Shown here piece by piece: positions 49,975 to 58,387 of a DNA stretch of 64,000 nucleotides. Origin of the DNA: Comamonas endophytica. GTDB lineage: Bacteria > Pseudomonadota > Gammaproteobacteria > Burkholderiales > Burkholderiaceae_C. A program made the position numbers and the translations under genes. Below the pieces are notes generated by a model. It did no database searches. It saw nothing but the letters and a program-made list of their open reading frames with translations, and was not told where the DNA came from. How positions within the stretch are numbered: the first letter of the stretch is position 1; each line of letters opens with the position of its first letter. The stretch lies in contig NZ_CP106881.1 of assembly GCF_023634805.2 (NCBI RefSeq), positions 3,646,007 through 3,710,006 of the forward strand. Direction: 5' to 3'.

Positions 49975-51555
49975 TCAGTTCAGCTCGCTGGAAGCGGCCT
50001 TCGGTGCATCCGCCTCGGGCGTGATGGACTTGGCCACCGCGACGATCTCGCTCGATGCCAGCACCTTGGACGATTTCGCCGCCTTGCCCGCCTTCGGCTG
50101 CCTGGCCGAAGGCGCGGCCTGCGCGGCGTCGAGCAGGTAGTGCACCAGCAGGCCCACCGGGCGGCCGGTCGAACCCTTGGCGGCGCCGCCCTTCCAGGCC
50201 GTGCCGGCAATGTCCAGGTGCGCCCAGGTCATGTCGCCCACATAGCGCTGCAGGAACTTCGCGGCCGTGACGGCGCCACCCGCGCGGCCCGCGACGTTGC
50301 CCATGTCGGCAAAGTTGCTCTTGAGGCCTTCGGCATATTCGTCGTCCAGCGGCATGCGCCAGCACAGGTCCTCGGACTGCTCGCCCGCGTCCAGCAGCGC
50401 CTGTGCCAGCGCATCGTCGTTGGAGAACAGTCCGGTGCGCAGCCCGCCCAGCGCCACCACGCAGGCACCCGTGAGCGTGGCGATGTCGATGACGGTGCGC
50501 GGCTTGAAGCGCGCCACGTAGGTCAGCGCATCGCACAGCACCAGACGGCCCTCGGCGTCGGTGTTGAGCACCTCGATGGTCTGGCCGCTCATGCTGGTGA
50601 CTACGTCGCCGGGCTTCACGGCGCGGCCGTCCGGCATGTTCTCGCAAGCCGGGATCAGGCCGACGACGTTGATGGCCGGACGCAGCTCGGCCAGCGCGCG
50701 GAACACGCCGAGCACGCTGGCGGCACCGCCCATGTCGAACTTCATCTCGTCCATTTCCGCGGCGGGCTTCATCGAGATGCCGCCGGTGTCGAAGGTGATG
50801 CCCTTGCCGACCAGCGCCACTGGGGCCTCGTTCTTGCCCGCGCCACGGTAATGCAGCTCGATCAGCCGCAGCGGCTCCTCCGAGCCCTGCGCCACGGCCA
50901 GGAAGGCGCCCATGCCGAGCTTGGCCACATCGGCCGGGCCATGCACCTTGCATTCGATGCCGGGCAGCTTGGCCAGCGCCTTGGCGGCGTCGGCCAGGCG
51001 GGTCGGCGTGGCGTGGTTGGCCGGCCGGTTGGCCCACTCGCGCGTCACGCCCTGGCCCAGCACCAGCGCCACGCCGCGCGCGAACGCCGGCTGCAGCGGC
51101 GCCTTGGACGGCACGCCCAGCACCACCTTATCCAGGCTGCAGGGCTTGGCCGAAGGCTTGGTGGCGGAAAATACATAGGTCGCGTCGGCCAGCGCCTGCA
51201 CCGCAGCCGTGAGCGCCTGTGCAGGGACATCGAAACTGAAGCACACTACGGCACGCTTGAGCGCAGGGGCGCTGAGCGCCGGGCCCACTGCCGTCAGCGC
51301 CTTGCGCACCGACTTGGCCGAGCCGTCGCCCGCGCCCACCAGCAGCACACGGCGCGCGGCCACGGCGGGGGGCTGGTAGAGCGACAAAGACTTGCCGGCC
51401 TCGGTCTGCAGGTCGCCATGCTTGAGGGCCAGGGCCACCAGCGAGGACAGGGGATCGGACGCGGCGGGTGTGGGCTCGGCAACGAGCAGCACCAGCAGGT
51501 CACATTTTTCGTTGGCGGCGGCCGCAATGGTCAGTGCCTTGAGATCAAAGTTCAT
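49975..51555 (-). CDS. pepA: Leucyl aminopeptidase PepA
   Basis: A 526-residue M17 di-metal aminopeptidase. C-terminal catalytic segments: GKGITFDTGGISMKPA, KFDMGGAASVLGVFRAL, NTDAEGRLVLCDALTYV, which carry metal ligands and the catalytic Lys/Arg. Somewhat longer than E. coli PepA (503) because of a C-terminal Lys/Ala-rich tail. The ATG at 51555 gives the conserved MNFDLKALT opening. Divergent from lptF with only 23 bases between start codons. It cleaves N-terminal residues from peptides; E. coli PepA also binds DNA. Confidence 0.95.
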   Translation of the reverse strand: MNFDLKALTIAAAANEKCDLLVLLVAEPTPAASDPLSSLVALALKHGDLQTEAGKSLSLYQPPAVAARRVLLVGAGDGSAKSVRKALTAVGPALSAPALKRAVVCFSFDVPAQALTAAVQALADATYVFSATKPSAKPCSLDKVVLGVPSKAPLQPAFARGVALVLGQGVTREWANRPANHATPTRLADAAKALAKLPGIECKVHGPADVAKLGMGAFLAVAQGSEEPLRLIELHYRGAGKNEAPVALVGKGITFDTGGISMKPAAEMDEMKFDMGGAASVLGVFRALAELRPAINVVGLIPACENMPDGRAVKPGDVVTSMSGQTIEVLNTDAEGRLVLCDALTYVARFKPRTVIDIATLTGACVVALGGLRTGLFSNDDALAQALLDAGEQSEDLCWRMPLDDEYAEGLKSNFADMGNVAGRAGGAVTAAKFLQRYVGDMTWAHLDIAGTAWKGGAAKGSTGRPVGLLVHYLLDAAQAAPSARQPKAGKAAKSSKVLASSEIVAVAKSITPEADAPKAASSELN

Positions 51556-51578
51556 AATCGGCGTTTTCCTTTCAGCCA

Positions 51579-52682
51579 ATGTTATTCGATTCATCCATAC
51601 GCAAAGAGCTGGCCCGCAGCTTTGGCGCCACCTTGGTGGTGCTGGTCACCGTCGTCATGACCATGATGCTGATTCGCACGCTGGGACAGGCATCGCGCGG
51701 CAACGTCAATCCCTCCGACGTGATCATGGTGATGGGCTTCACGGTATTGGGCCAACTGCCGACCATACTGGGGTTGAGCCTGTTCGTGTCCGTCGTGGGG
51801 TCTCTTTCGCGCATGTACCGCGACAGCGAGATGGTCATCTGGTTTGCCAGCGGACGCGGGCTGATCTCGTTCCTGCCACCGCTGCTGCGCTTTGCCTGGC
51901 CGGTCGTGGCCGTCATTGCCGTGCTGGCCACGCTGGTCTGGCCCTGGTCGAACCAGCAGGTGCAGCAGCTCAGGACGCAGTATTCGCAGCGCAGCGACAT
52001 CGACCGCATCGCGCCGGGTGAATTCCAGGAGTCCTCCGACGGCTCGCGCGTGTTCTTCATCGACAAGGACACGCCCGGCGCGCAGGCTGCCAGCAATGTC
52101 TTCGTCGTCACCAACGAAGCGAATTCCGAATCCGTGACCTCCGCGCGCAGCGCGCGCCTGGTGGTCGAGAACGGCCAGCGCACGGTGATCCTGAGCGACG
52201 GCCAGCGCGTGGAAACGCAGACCGGCGCGCCCGGCGTGAAGATCAGCGAGTTCAAGGAATACGGCGTGCAGCTGGACGGCGGCAGCGTCAGCACCGCGGA
52301 AGATGCCTCGGCGCGCAGCCAGTACACGCATGCGCTGTGGCGCAGTGCCGAACCGTCCTACCAGGCCGAGTTCGGCTGGCGCCTGGGCCTGCCGTTCGCG
52401 GCACTGAACTTCGTCGTGCTCGGTTTGGCCGTGGCCAGCGTCAACCCGCGCGCGGGCAACAGCGCCAGCCTGATGGTCGCGCTGCTGGCCTTCGTCGTCT
52501 ATTACAACTTCATGACGCTGGGCCAGAGCTGGGTCGGCGCGGGCCGTATCGGCGCGCTGGGCTTCCTGGTGCTGCTGCATGGCGGCATGCTGGCGGCCGG
52601 GCTTGCCGTGCTGACGGCGCGCCACCACCGCTGGTCCGTCCGCGCGCTGTGGACGGCGCGCCGCAAGGAGGTCATGCCATGA
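51579..52682 (+). CDS. lptF: LPS export ABC transporter permease LptF
   Basis: A 367-residue inner-membrane permease, six helices around a periplasmic beta-jellyroll domain. N-terminal SSIRKELARSFGATLVVLV and the C-terminal SASLMVALLAFVVYYNFMTL match the family. With LptG and LptB it pulls lipopolysaccharide from the inner membrane. The ATG at 51579 is just 23 bases from the divergent pepA start. The stop overlaps the lptG start. Confidence 0.95.
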   Translation: MLFDSSIRKELARSFGATLVVLVTVVMTMMLIRTLGQASRGNVNPSDVIMVMGFTVLGQLPTILGLSLFVSVVGSLSRMYRDSEMVIWFASGRGLISFLPPLLRFAWPVVAVIAVLATLVWPWSNQQVQQLRTQYSQRSDIDRIAPGEFQESSDGSRVFFIDKDTPGAQAASNVFVVTNEANSESVTSARSARLVVENGQRTVILSDGQRVETQTGAPGVKISEFKEYGVQLDGGSVSTAEDASARSQYTHALWRSAEPSYQAEFGWRLGLPFAALNFVVLGLAVASVNPRAGNSASLMVALLAFVVYYNFMTLGQSWVGAGRIGALGFLVLLHGGMLAAGLAVLTARHHRWSVRALWTARRKEVMP

Positions 52683-53785
52683 GGGTCCTGCGCCGATGGA
52701 TCTACCGCGATGCGCTTTCGGCCGTGGCCTTCGTCACGCTGGCGTTTCTCGGCCTGTTCTTCTTCTTCGATCTGATCGACGAGCTGCGCTCGGTCAGCCG
52801 CACCGGCGGCGAGCTCTACACGCCCACGCATGCGCTGGTCTACGTGCTGCTGAGCCTGCCCAACCACCTCTACGAGCTGCTGCCGATCACCGTGCTCATC
52901 GGCACCATCTTCGTGATGGCACGGCTGGCGCAGAGCTCCGAATTCACCATCATGCGCACCAGTGGCATGGGGCCGTGGATGGCGCTGCGCACCCTGCTGA
53001 TGCTGGGCTGCGGTTTCGTGGTGCTCACCTTTGCCGTCGGCGACTACATCGCGCCGGCGGCCGAGCGGCTGGCGCAGACCTCCAAGGCCACGCTGCTCGG
53101 CCGCCTGTCCCTGGGCGCCACCGGCGCCTGGCTCAAGGAGCGCCAGGGCGAGAACTCCGTGGCGGTGAACGTCGGCGCGCTCGGCAACGAGGGCGGGCTG
53201 CGCGGCATACGCATCTTCGAGTTCGACGCCCAGGGCCGCATGGCATCGCAGACCCGCGCCGAAAGCGCCGTGGTGGACGCCGCCAATGACACATGGGCAT
53301 TGCGCAATGTGGCGCGCAGCACCTATGTGATCGAGGCCGGCCAGGCGCGCCTCGAGCGCGAGCAGCTGGAGACCTTGAACTGGCCGACCCGCATCAGCGC
53401 CGAAATGGTGTCGGCCTCGCTGCTCAAGCCCGACCGCATGGCGACGCTCGACCTGTTCCGCTACATCCGCCACCTCGAGGCCAACGGCCAGTCGGCGCAG
53501 CGCTACGAGATCGAGTTCTGGCGCAAGGTGTTCTATCCGTTGAGCTGCCTGGTGATGGTGGTGCTGGCGCTGCCCTTTGCCTACCTGCACTTCCGCTCGG
53601 GCGGCATTGCCGCCTATGTCTTTGGCGGTGTCATGGCGGGCATCAGCTTCTTCCTGCTGAACAACGTGTTCGGCTACGCGGGCAACCTGCAGAACTGGTC
53701 GCCCTGGCTGACGGCCGCCGCGCCCGGTTTCATCTACAGCCTGCTGTCGCTGGGCGCGTTCAGCTGGCTGGTCCTGAGACGTTGA
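52679..53785 (+). CDS. lptG: LPS export ABC transporter permease LptG
   Basis: A 368-residue partner of LptF with the same layout. Seen: VAFVTLAFLGLFFFFDLIDEL, SLPNHLYELLPITVLIGTIF and the C-terminal LLNNVFGYAGNLQNWSPWL. AGGAGG precedes the ATG at 52679, which overlaps the lptF stop (ATGA). A small chelatase gene starts just two bases after its stop. Confidence 0.95.
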   Translation: MRVLRRWIYRDALSAVAFVTLAFLGLFFFFDLIDELRSVSRTGGELYTPTHALVYVLLSLPNHLYELLPITVLIGTIFVMARLAQSSEFTIMRTSGMGPWMALRTLLMLGCGFVVLTFAVGDYIAPAAERLAQTSKATLLGRLSLGATGAWLKERQGENSVAVNVGALGNEGGLRGIRIFEFDAQGRMASQTRAESAVVDAANDTWALRNVARSTYVIEAGQARLEREQLETLNWPTRISAEMVSASLLKPDRMATLDLFRYIRHLEANGQSAQRYEIEFWRKVFYPLSCLVMVVLALPFAYLHFRSGGIAAYVFGGVMAGISFFLLNNVFGYAGNLQNWSPWLTAAAPGFIYSLLSLGAFSWLVLRR

Positions 53786-53787
53786 CT

Positions 53788-54180
53788 ATGACCTCCCCTG
53801 CTCCCACCTGCGGCGTGATCCTGCTCGGCCATGGATCGCGCGACCCGCTATGGCGCGCGCCCATCGAGGCGGTCCAGGCACGCATCGCCCAGGCGCAGCC
53901 GCAGACCCCCTGCTGTTGTGCCTACCTGGAACTCACCGCACCGGACCTGGGCCAGGCCGCGGACCAGTTGATTGCCCGGGGCGTACAGCGCCTGCGCATC
54001 ACGCCGATGTTCCTCGGCACCGGCAAGCATGCGCGCGAAGACATCCCGCGCCTGGTGGCCGAACTGAAGGCACGCCATCCCGGAATCGCGGTGGAAGTGC
54101 AGGCGTCGGTGGGCGAAGATGCGCGCGTCACGGCGCTGCTGGCGCAAATTGCCACCGAGTCCTCGCCGCCGACGGCCTGA
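53788..54180 (+). CDS. Sirohydrochlorin chelatase, CbiX/SirB small type
   Basis: A 130-residue single-domain chelatase. The metal-site His is in VILLGHGSRDP and the second in FLGTGKHAREDIP. It inserts iron or cobalt into sirohydrochlorin, giving siroheme for sulfite and nitrite reductases or an early cobalamin intermediate. The ATG at 53788 immediately follows lptG. Downstream is cysB, master regulator of sulfate assimilation, so a siroheme role is favoured. Confidence 0.88.
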   Translation: MTSPAPTCGVILLGHGSRDPLWRAPIEAVQARIAQAQPQTPCCCAYLELTAPDLGQAADQLIARGVQRLRITPMFLGTGKHAREDIPRLVAELKARHPGIAVEVQASVGEDARVTALLAQIATESSPPTA

Positions 54181-54259
54181 TTCCAACGGGTGAAGCAACC
54201 CGCTGTGTTTTGTTAGACGATTGGGTCATAATGACAGTCGCTTTTAGCAGAAATCAGAT

Positions 54260-55201
54260 ATGAACCTGCATCAATTCCGTTTCGTCCAGGAAGCCGCCCG
54301 CCGCAACCTCAATCTCACCGAGGCGGCCAAGGCCCTGCACACTTCGCAACCCGGTGTCTCCAAGGCCATCATCGAGCTCGAGGAAGAGCTGGGCGTGGAC
54401 ATCTTCGCGCGCCACGGCAAGCGCCTCAAGCGCATCACCGAGCCCGGCCAGCATGTGCTGCAGAGCATCGAGCTGATCATGCGCGAGGTCGGCAACCTCA
54501 AGCGCATCGGCGAGCAGTTCAGCGCCCAGGACAGCGGCACGCTGAGCATCGCCACCACCCATACCCAGGCGCGCTATGTGCTGCCTCCCGCGGTGGCCAA
54601 GCTGCGCGAGCTCTATCCCAAGGTCAACATCAGCCTGCACCAGGCGACGCCCGCCGAGGTCGCGCGCATGGTCATCGACGAGGTGGCGGAAATCGGCATG
54701 GCGACCGAGTCGCTGTCCGACTACCCCGAGCTCGTGACCCTGCCCTGCTACGAATGGGAGCATGTGCTGGTGGTGCCGCCGCAGCACCCGCTGGCGCTCA
54801 AGGAGCGCATCTCGCTGGACGACATCGCGCACGAGTCGCTGATCACCTACCACCCGTCCTTCACCGGCCGCAACAAGATCGACCAGGCCTTCAGCGCCCG
54901 GCGCCTGCAGCCGCGCGTGGTGCTCGAAGCCATCGATTCCGACGTGATCAAGACCTATGTGCGCCTGGGCCTGGGCATCGGCATCGTGGCCGAGATGGCC
55001 ATGCGCGACGACCCCGCGACCGATCTGGTGGTGCGCCCCATGGGACATTTGTTCGGGCAGAACGTCGCGCGCGTGGCCTTCAAGCGCGGCGCCTACATGC
55101 GCAACTTCGTCTACAAGTTCGCCGAACTGCTCAGCGACCGCCTGAGCCGCGAGCTCGTGGTGCGCGCCATGAACGGCCATGTGGCCGATTACGAACTTTG
55201 A
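54260..55201 (+). CDS. cysB: LysR-family regulator CysB
   Basis: A 313-residue regulator of cysteine biosynthesis. The N-terminus MNLHQFRFVQEAARRNLNLT and the HTH (EAAKALHTSQPGVSKAIIEL) are family-typical, as is SLITYHPSFTGRNKIDQAF, which binds N-acetylserine or sulfate in this family. The start is at 54260. It should control sulfate transport and reduction genes, probably elsewhere. An aminotransferase gene starts 11 bases after its stop. Confidence 0.93.
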   Translation: MNLHQFRFVQEAARRNLNLTEAAKALHTSQPGVSKAIIELEEELGVDIFARHGKRLKRITEPGQHVLQSIELIMREVGNLKRIGEQFSAQDSGTLSIATTHTQARYVLPPAVAKLRELYPKVNISLHQATPAEVARMVIDEVAEIGMATESLSDYPELVTLPCYEWEHVLVVPPQHPLALKERISLDDIAHESLITYHPSFTGRNKIDQAFSARRLQPRVVLEAIDSDVIKTYVRLGLGIGIVAEMAMRDDPATDLVVRPMGHLFGQNVARVAFKRGAYMRNFVYKFAELLSDRLSRELVVRAMNGHVADYEL

Positions 55202-55212
55202 CCCGCCGCAAA

Positions 55213-56403
55213 ATGACCATTGCCTCCGCTGCCCTCCCTTCCCAGGCCCTGCCCCGCACCCCGCGCTTCGAGAGCAAGCTGCCTGCGGTCGGCACCACCA
55301 TCTTCGCCGTCATGTCGGCGCTGGCCGCCGAACACAAGGCCGTGAACCTGGGCCAGGGCTTTCCCGACTTCGCCTGCGACCCGGCGCTGATCGAGGCCGT
55401 GCATCAGGCCATGCTGGCCGGCCACAACCAGTATCCGCCAATGCCCGGCGTGCCCGCGCTGCGCCAGGCCGTTGCGGACAAGATCCGCGCGCAGCACGGC
55501 CGCGGCTACAGCCCCGACAGCGAGATCACCATCACCGCGGGTGCGACGCAGGGCATCCTCACCGCCATCCTGGCCTGCGTGCACCCGGGCGACGAAGTCA
55601 TCGTGCTCGACCCCTGCTACGACAGCTACATCCCGAACATCGAGCTCGCCGGCGGCGTGCCGGTGCGCGTGCCCCTGACGCCCGGCAGTTTCCGCCCGGA
55701 CCTGGCAGCCATTGCCGCCGCCATCACGCCGCGCACGCGGCTGCTGATCATCAACACGCCGCACAATCCCAGCGCCACCGTGTGGACGGCCGAGGAAATG
55801 CGTGCGCTCGAGGACCTGCTCGCGCCCACCGAGGTGCTGCTGATCAGCGACGAGGTCTACGAACACATGGTGTTCGACGGCGCCGAGCACCAGAGCGCGG
55901 CGCGTTTTCCCGGCCTGGCCGCGCGCGCCTTCATCAATTCCAGCTTCGGCAAGACCTTCCACGTCACGGGCTGGAAGGTCGGCAGCGTGGCCGCGCCCGC
56001 GGCACTGATGGCCGAATTCCGCAAGGTGCACCAGTTCAACGTGTTCACCGTGAACACGCCCGTGCAGCACGGGCTGGCCAGCTACCTTGCCGATCCGGCG
56101 CGCTATCTGGAACTGCCGGCCTTCTACCAGGGCAAGCGCGACCTGTTCCGCGCCGGCCTCGAAAACTCGCGCCTCAAGCTGCTGCCCTGCAACGGCAGCT
56201 TCTTCCAATGCGTGGATTTCTCGGCCGTGAGCGACCTGGGCGACGTCGAGTTCAGCCAGTGGCTGGTGCGCGAGATCGGCGTAGCGGGAATTCCGCTGTC
56301 GCCTTTCTATGGCGACGGATTCGACCAGCGCATGGTGCGTTTCTGCTTTGCCAAGGAAGACGCCACGCTGCAGTTGGCGCTGGAGCGGCTGCGCCGCCTC
56401 TGA
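55213..56403 (+). CDS. Methionine aminotransferase (PLP fold type I, YbdL-like)
   Basis: A 396-residue aspartate-aminotransferase-like enzyme. The PLP Lys is in SSFGKTFHVTGWKVGSVA; NTPHNPSATVWT and the C-terminal VRFCFAKEDATLQLALERL are also present. YbdL-like enzymes transaminate methionine, and others transaminate aromatic or kynurenine-type substrates. It follows cysB by 11 bases, which fits a sulfur amino acid role. Confidence 0.85.
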   Translation: MTIASAALPSQALPRTPRFESKLPAVGTTIFAVMSALAAEHKAVNLGQGFPDFACDPALIEAVHQAMLAGHNQYPPMPGVPALRQAVADKIRAQHGRGYSPDSEITITAGATQGILTAILACVHPGDEVIVLDPCYDSYIPNIELAGGVPVRVPLTPGSFRPDLAAIAAAITPRTRLLIINTPHNPSATVWTAEEMRALEDLLAPTEVLLISDEVYEHMVFDGAEHQSAARFPGLAARAFINSSFGKTFHVTGWKVGSVAAPAALMAEFRKVHQFNVFTVNTPVQHGLASYLADPARYLELPAFYQGKRDLFRAGLENSRLKLLPCNGSFFQCVDFSAVSDLGDVEFSQWLVREIGVAGIPLSPFYGDGFDQRMVRFCFAKEDATLQLALERLRRL

Positions 56404-56485
56404 ACTCCGGGAGGCAGGCTGCGCGCCCGGGCGGCCTGCAGGCAGCACCGGTTCATATCAATGCCGCCATGATGGGCTTTGTGCA

Positions 56486-56504
56486 GGGAATGATTCGCAT
56501 TTAG
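56486..56504 (+). promoter_or_regulatory. Weak Fur-box-like site before the superoxide dismutase gene
   Basis: GGGAATGATTCGCATTTAG matches 11 of 19 positions of the Fur consensus (GATAATGATAATCATTATC) and lies 76 bases before the sod start. Mn-type sod genes are often repressed by Fur, so this is plausible but weak; a match of this size can occur by chance. Confidence 0.3.
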
Positions 56505-56579
56505 GATGGATGGACGGCGGCAACCGACCGGCTTCCCCCGCCGTCTGCGCTCTCCCTTCAACACTTCAAAGGTTCCTGC

Positions 56580-57206
56580 ATGCCCCATACCTTGCCTCCG
56601 CTGGCCTACGCCTACGACGCCCTCGAGCCCCATATCGACGCACAGACCATGGAAGTGCATTACACCAAGCACCACCAGACCTATGTCAACAACCTCAATG
56701 CCGCGCTGGAAGGCACCGAGCATGCGGATCTCCCGATCGACGAGCTCGTTGCCAAGGTCGAGTCCCTGCCCGAGGCGCTGCGCGCGCCGGTGCGCAACAA
56801 TGGCGGCGGCCATGCCAACCACAGCCTGTTCTGGAAAGTGATGTCGCCCCAGGGCGGCGGCCAGCCCGAGGGCGATCTGGCACGCGCGATCGACAGCGAC
56901 CTGGGCGGCATGGAAGCCTTCAAGGCCGCGTTCACGAAGGCGGCATTGACCCGCTTCGGCAGCGGCTGGGCCTGGCTCACGGTGGACAAGGCCGGCAAGC
57001 TGGCGGTGGAGAGCAGCGCCAACCAGGACAATCCCGCCATGGTCGGCATCGGTTCGGGAAATACCGCCATCCTCGGCCTCGACGTCTGGGAACATGCGTA
57101 TTATCTGAAGTACCAGAACCGCCGCCCCGAATACATCGCGGCGTTCTACAACGTCATCGACTGGGCCGAGGTCGCACGCCGTTACGCCCTCGCCCGCCAA
57201 GCCTGA
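56580..57206 (+). CDS. sodA: Superoxide dismutase, Mn-type (Fe/Mn family)
   Basis: A 208-residue cytoplasmic SOD. Metal ligands sit in [25 protein letters not shown] and [13 protein letters not shown]. Residues that separate the subtypes (Gly in [11 protein letters not shown] and Gln in [10 protein letters not shown]) follow the Mn type and not the Fe type, although cambialistic use of iron is possible. It is single-domain and full length. A ZIP metal transporter gene starts 12 bases after its stop. Confidence 0.92.
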   Translation: MPHTLPPLAYAYDALEPHIDAQTMEVHYTKHHQTYVNNLNAALEGTEHADLPIDELVAKVESLPEALRAPVRNNGGGHANHSLFWKVMSPQGGGQPEGDLARAIDSDLGGMEAFKAAFTKAALTRFGSGWAWLTVDKAGKLAVESSANQDNPAMVGIGSGNTAILGLDVWEHAYYLKYQNRRPEYIAAFYNVIDWAEVARRYALARQA

Positions 57207-57218
57207 CAGGAAGCCCGC

Positions 57219-58139
57219 ATGGACGATCGCTCGACGCCCGCTCCCCATCCCGCCGGCCCGCCCGGTGCGAACCGCTTGAGGCTCAGGACCCGCATCGGGC
57301 TGGCGATCTCGCTGTTGGGCGTCTGGGCGTTGGCCGCGCTGATCTGGGACGGCCTGCAAAGCAACCCCTCGGCCCGCGGCGCGCTGCTGGCGGGCGGCGT
57401 GGCGGCGCTGGCCACTGCCCTGGGCACCCTGCCCGTGCTGCTGTCGCAGCGCCCCTCCGAGCGGCTGCAGGACACGCTGTTCGGCTTTGGCGCGGGCGTC
57501 ATGCTGGCGGCCTGTGCTTTCTCCCTGGTGATTCCAGGCCTTGACGCCGTGCGCGAAGCCGGCGGCAGCGCCTGGAACGCCAGCGTCTCGGTCGGCACCG
57601 CCATCCTGCTGGGCGGCCTCGCGCTGCTGGCGATGGACAAGCTGCTGCCGCACGAGCATTTCATCAAGGGACGCGAAGGCGCCAGTGCGCAGCAACTGCG
57701 CCGCACCTGGCTGTTCGTCATTGCCATCGCGCTGCACAACATTCCGGAGGGCCTGGCGATCGGCGTGGGCTACGCGGGCAACGACGAAGTCATGCGCGCC
57801 AATGCGCTGGCCATCGGCATTGCGATCCAGGACGTGCCCGAGGGCTTCGTCGTGGCCGCGGCGCTGCTTGCCGCGGGTTACGGCCGCCTGCTAGCCGTGT
57901 TGATCGGCATGGCCTCGGGCCTGGTCGAACCGCTGGGCGCCGTGGTGGGCGCCTCCATCGTCGGCCACTCGGCCCTGCTGCTGCCGTGGGGCCTGGGTTT
58001 TGCCGCCGGCGCCATGCTGTTCGTGATCAGCCACGAGATCATTCCCGAATCGCACCGCAAGGGGCACGAGGTTTTTGCCACTGCGGGGCTGATGATCGGG
58101 TTCGTGATGATGATGGTGCTCGATACGGCGCTGGCTTGA
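57219..58139 (+). CDS. ZIP-family divalent metal transporter
   Basis: A 306-residue membrane transporter of the ZIP family (zinc, manganese or iron), about eight helices. The metal-binding helices read HNIPEGLAIGVGYAG and QDVPEGFVVAAAL, with GLVEPLGAVVGA after them. AGGAAG precedes the ATG at 57219 by six bases. Adjacency to Mn-type SOD suggests that manganese supply is a candidate role. Confidence 0.88.
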   Translation: MDDRSTPAPHPAGPPGANRLRLRTRIGLAISLLGVWALAALIWDGLQSNPSARGALLAGGVAALATALGTLPVLLSQRPSERLQDTLFGFGAGVMLAACAFSLVIPGLDAVREAGGSAWNASVSVGTAILLGGLALLAMDKLLPHEHFIKGREGASAQQLRRTWLFVIAIALHNIPEGLAIGVGYAGNDEVMRANALAIGIAIQDVPEGFVVAAALLAAGYGRLLAVLIGMASGLVEPLGAVVGASIVGHSALLLPWGLGFAAGAMLFVISHEIIPESHRKGHEVFATAGLMIGFVMMMVLDTALA

Positions 58140-58387
58140 CCGCAGCCTGACGTCCTGTTCGCGCCCCTTCATCGGGGAGGCGCAGCGTCTGCGCGGCCAC
58201 ACGGCGCGTCCGGCGCCCATTGCTCCGCGACGTTCTTCGTCCACCCTGCCATGCCCGGCGCCAATGCAGCAAGTGTGCTGGGCCCGGACCACGCACGCGT
58301 CAATAGGTAGTTTTATACTATCGTTAAATAAACTTCTATATATATTTTCTATTGCCATATTGGCGCAAATATATACGGAGGTACCAA
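58140..58387. promoter_or_regulatory. Leader with an AT-rich island before a lipoprotein gene
   Basis: About 248 bases. From about 58300 to 58385 the DNA turns markedly AT-rich (GTTTTATACTATCG, TCTATATATATTTTC), ending in GGAGG six bases before the lipoprotein GTG. It probably holds that gene's promoter and is the clearest AT-rich island in the window. The first half, after the ZIP gene, is ordinary GC-rich DNA with no gene seen. Confidence 0.5.

Noticed and set aside
54190..54259. Sigma-70 promoter for cysB
   Set aside because: A CATAAT-like -10 is seen, but no -35 lies at proper spacing, so it was not listed.
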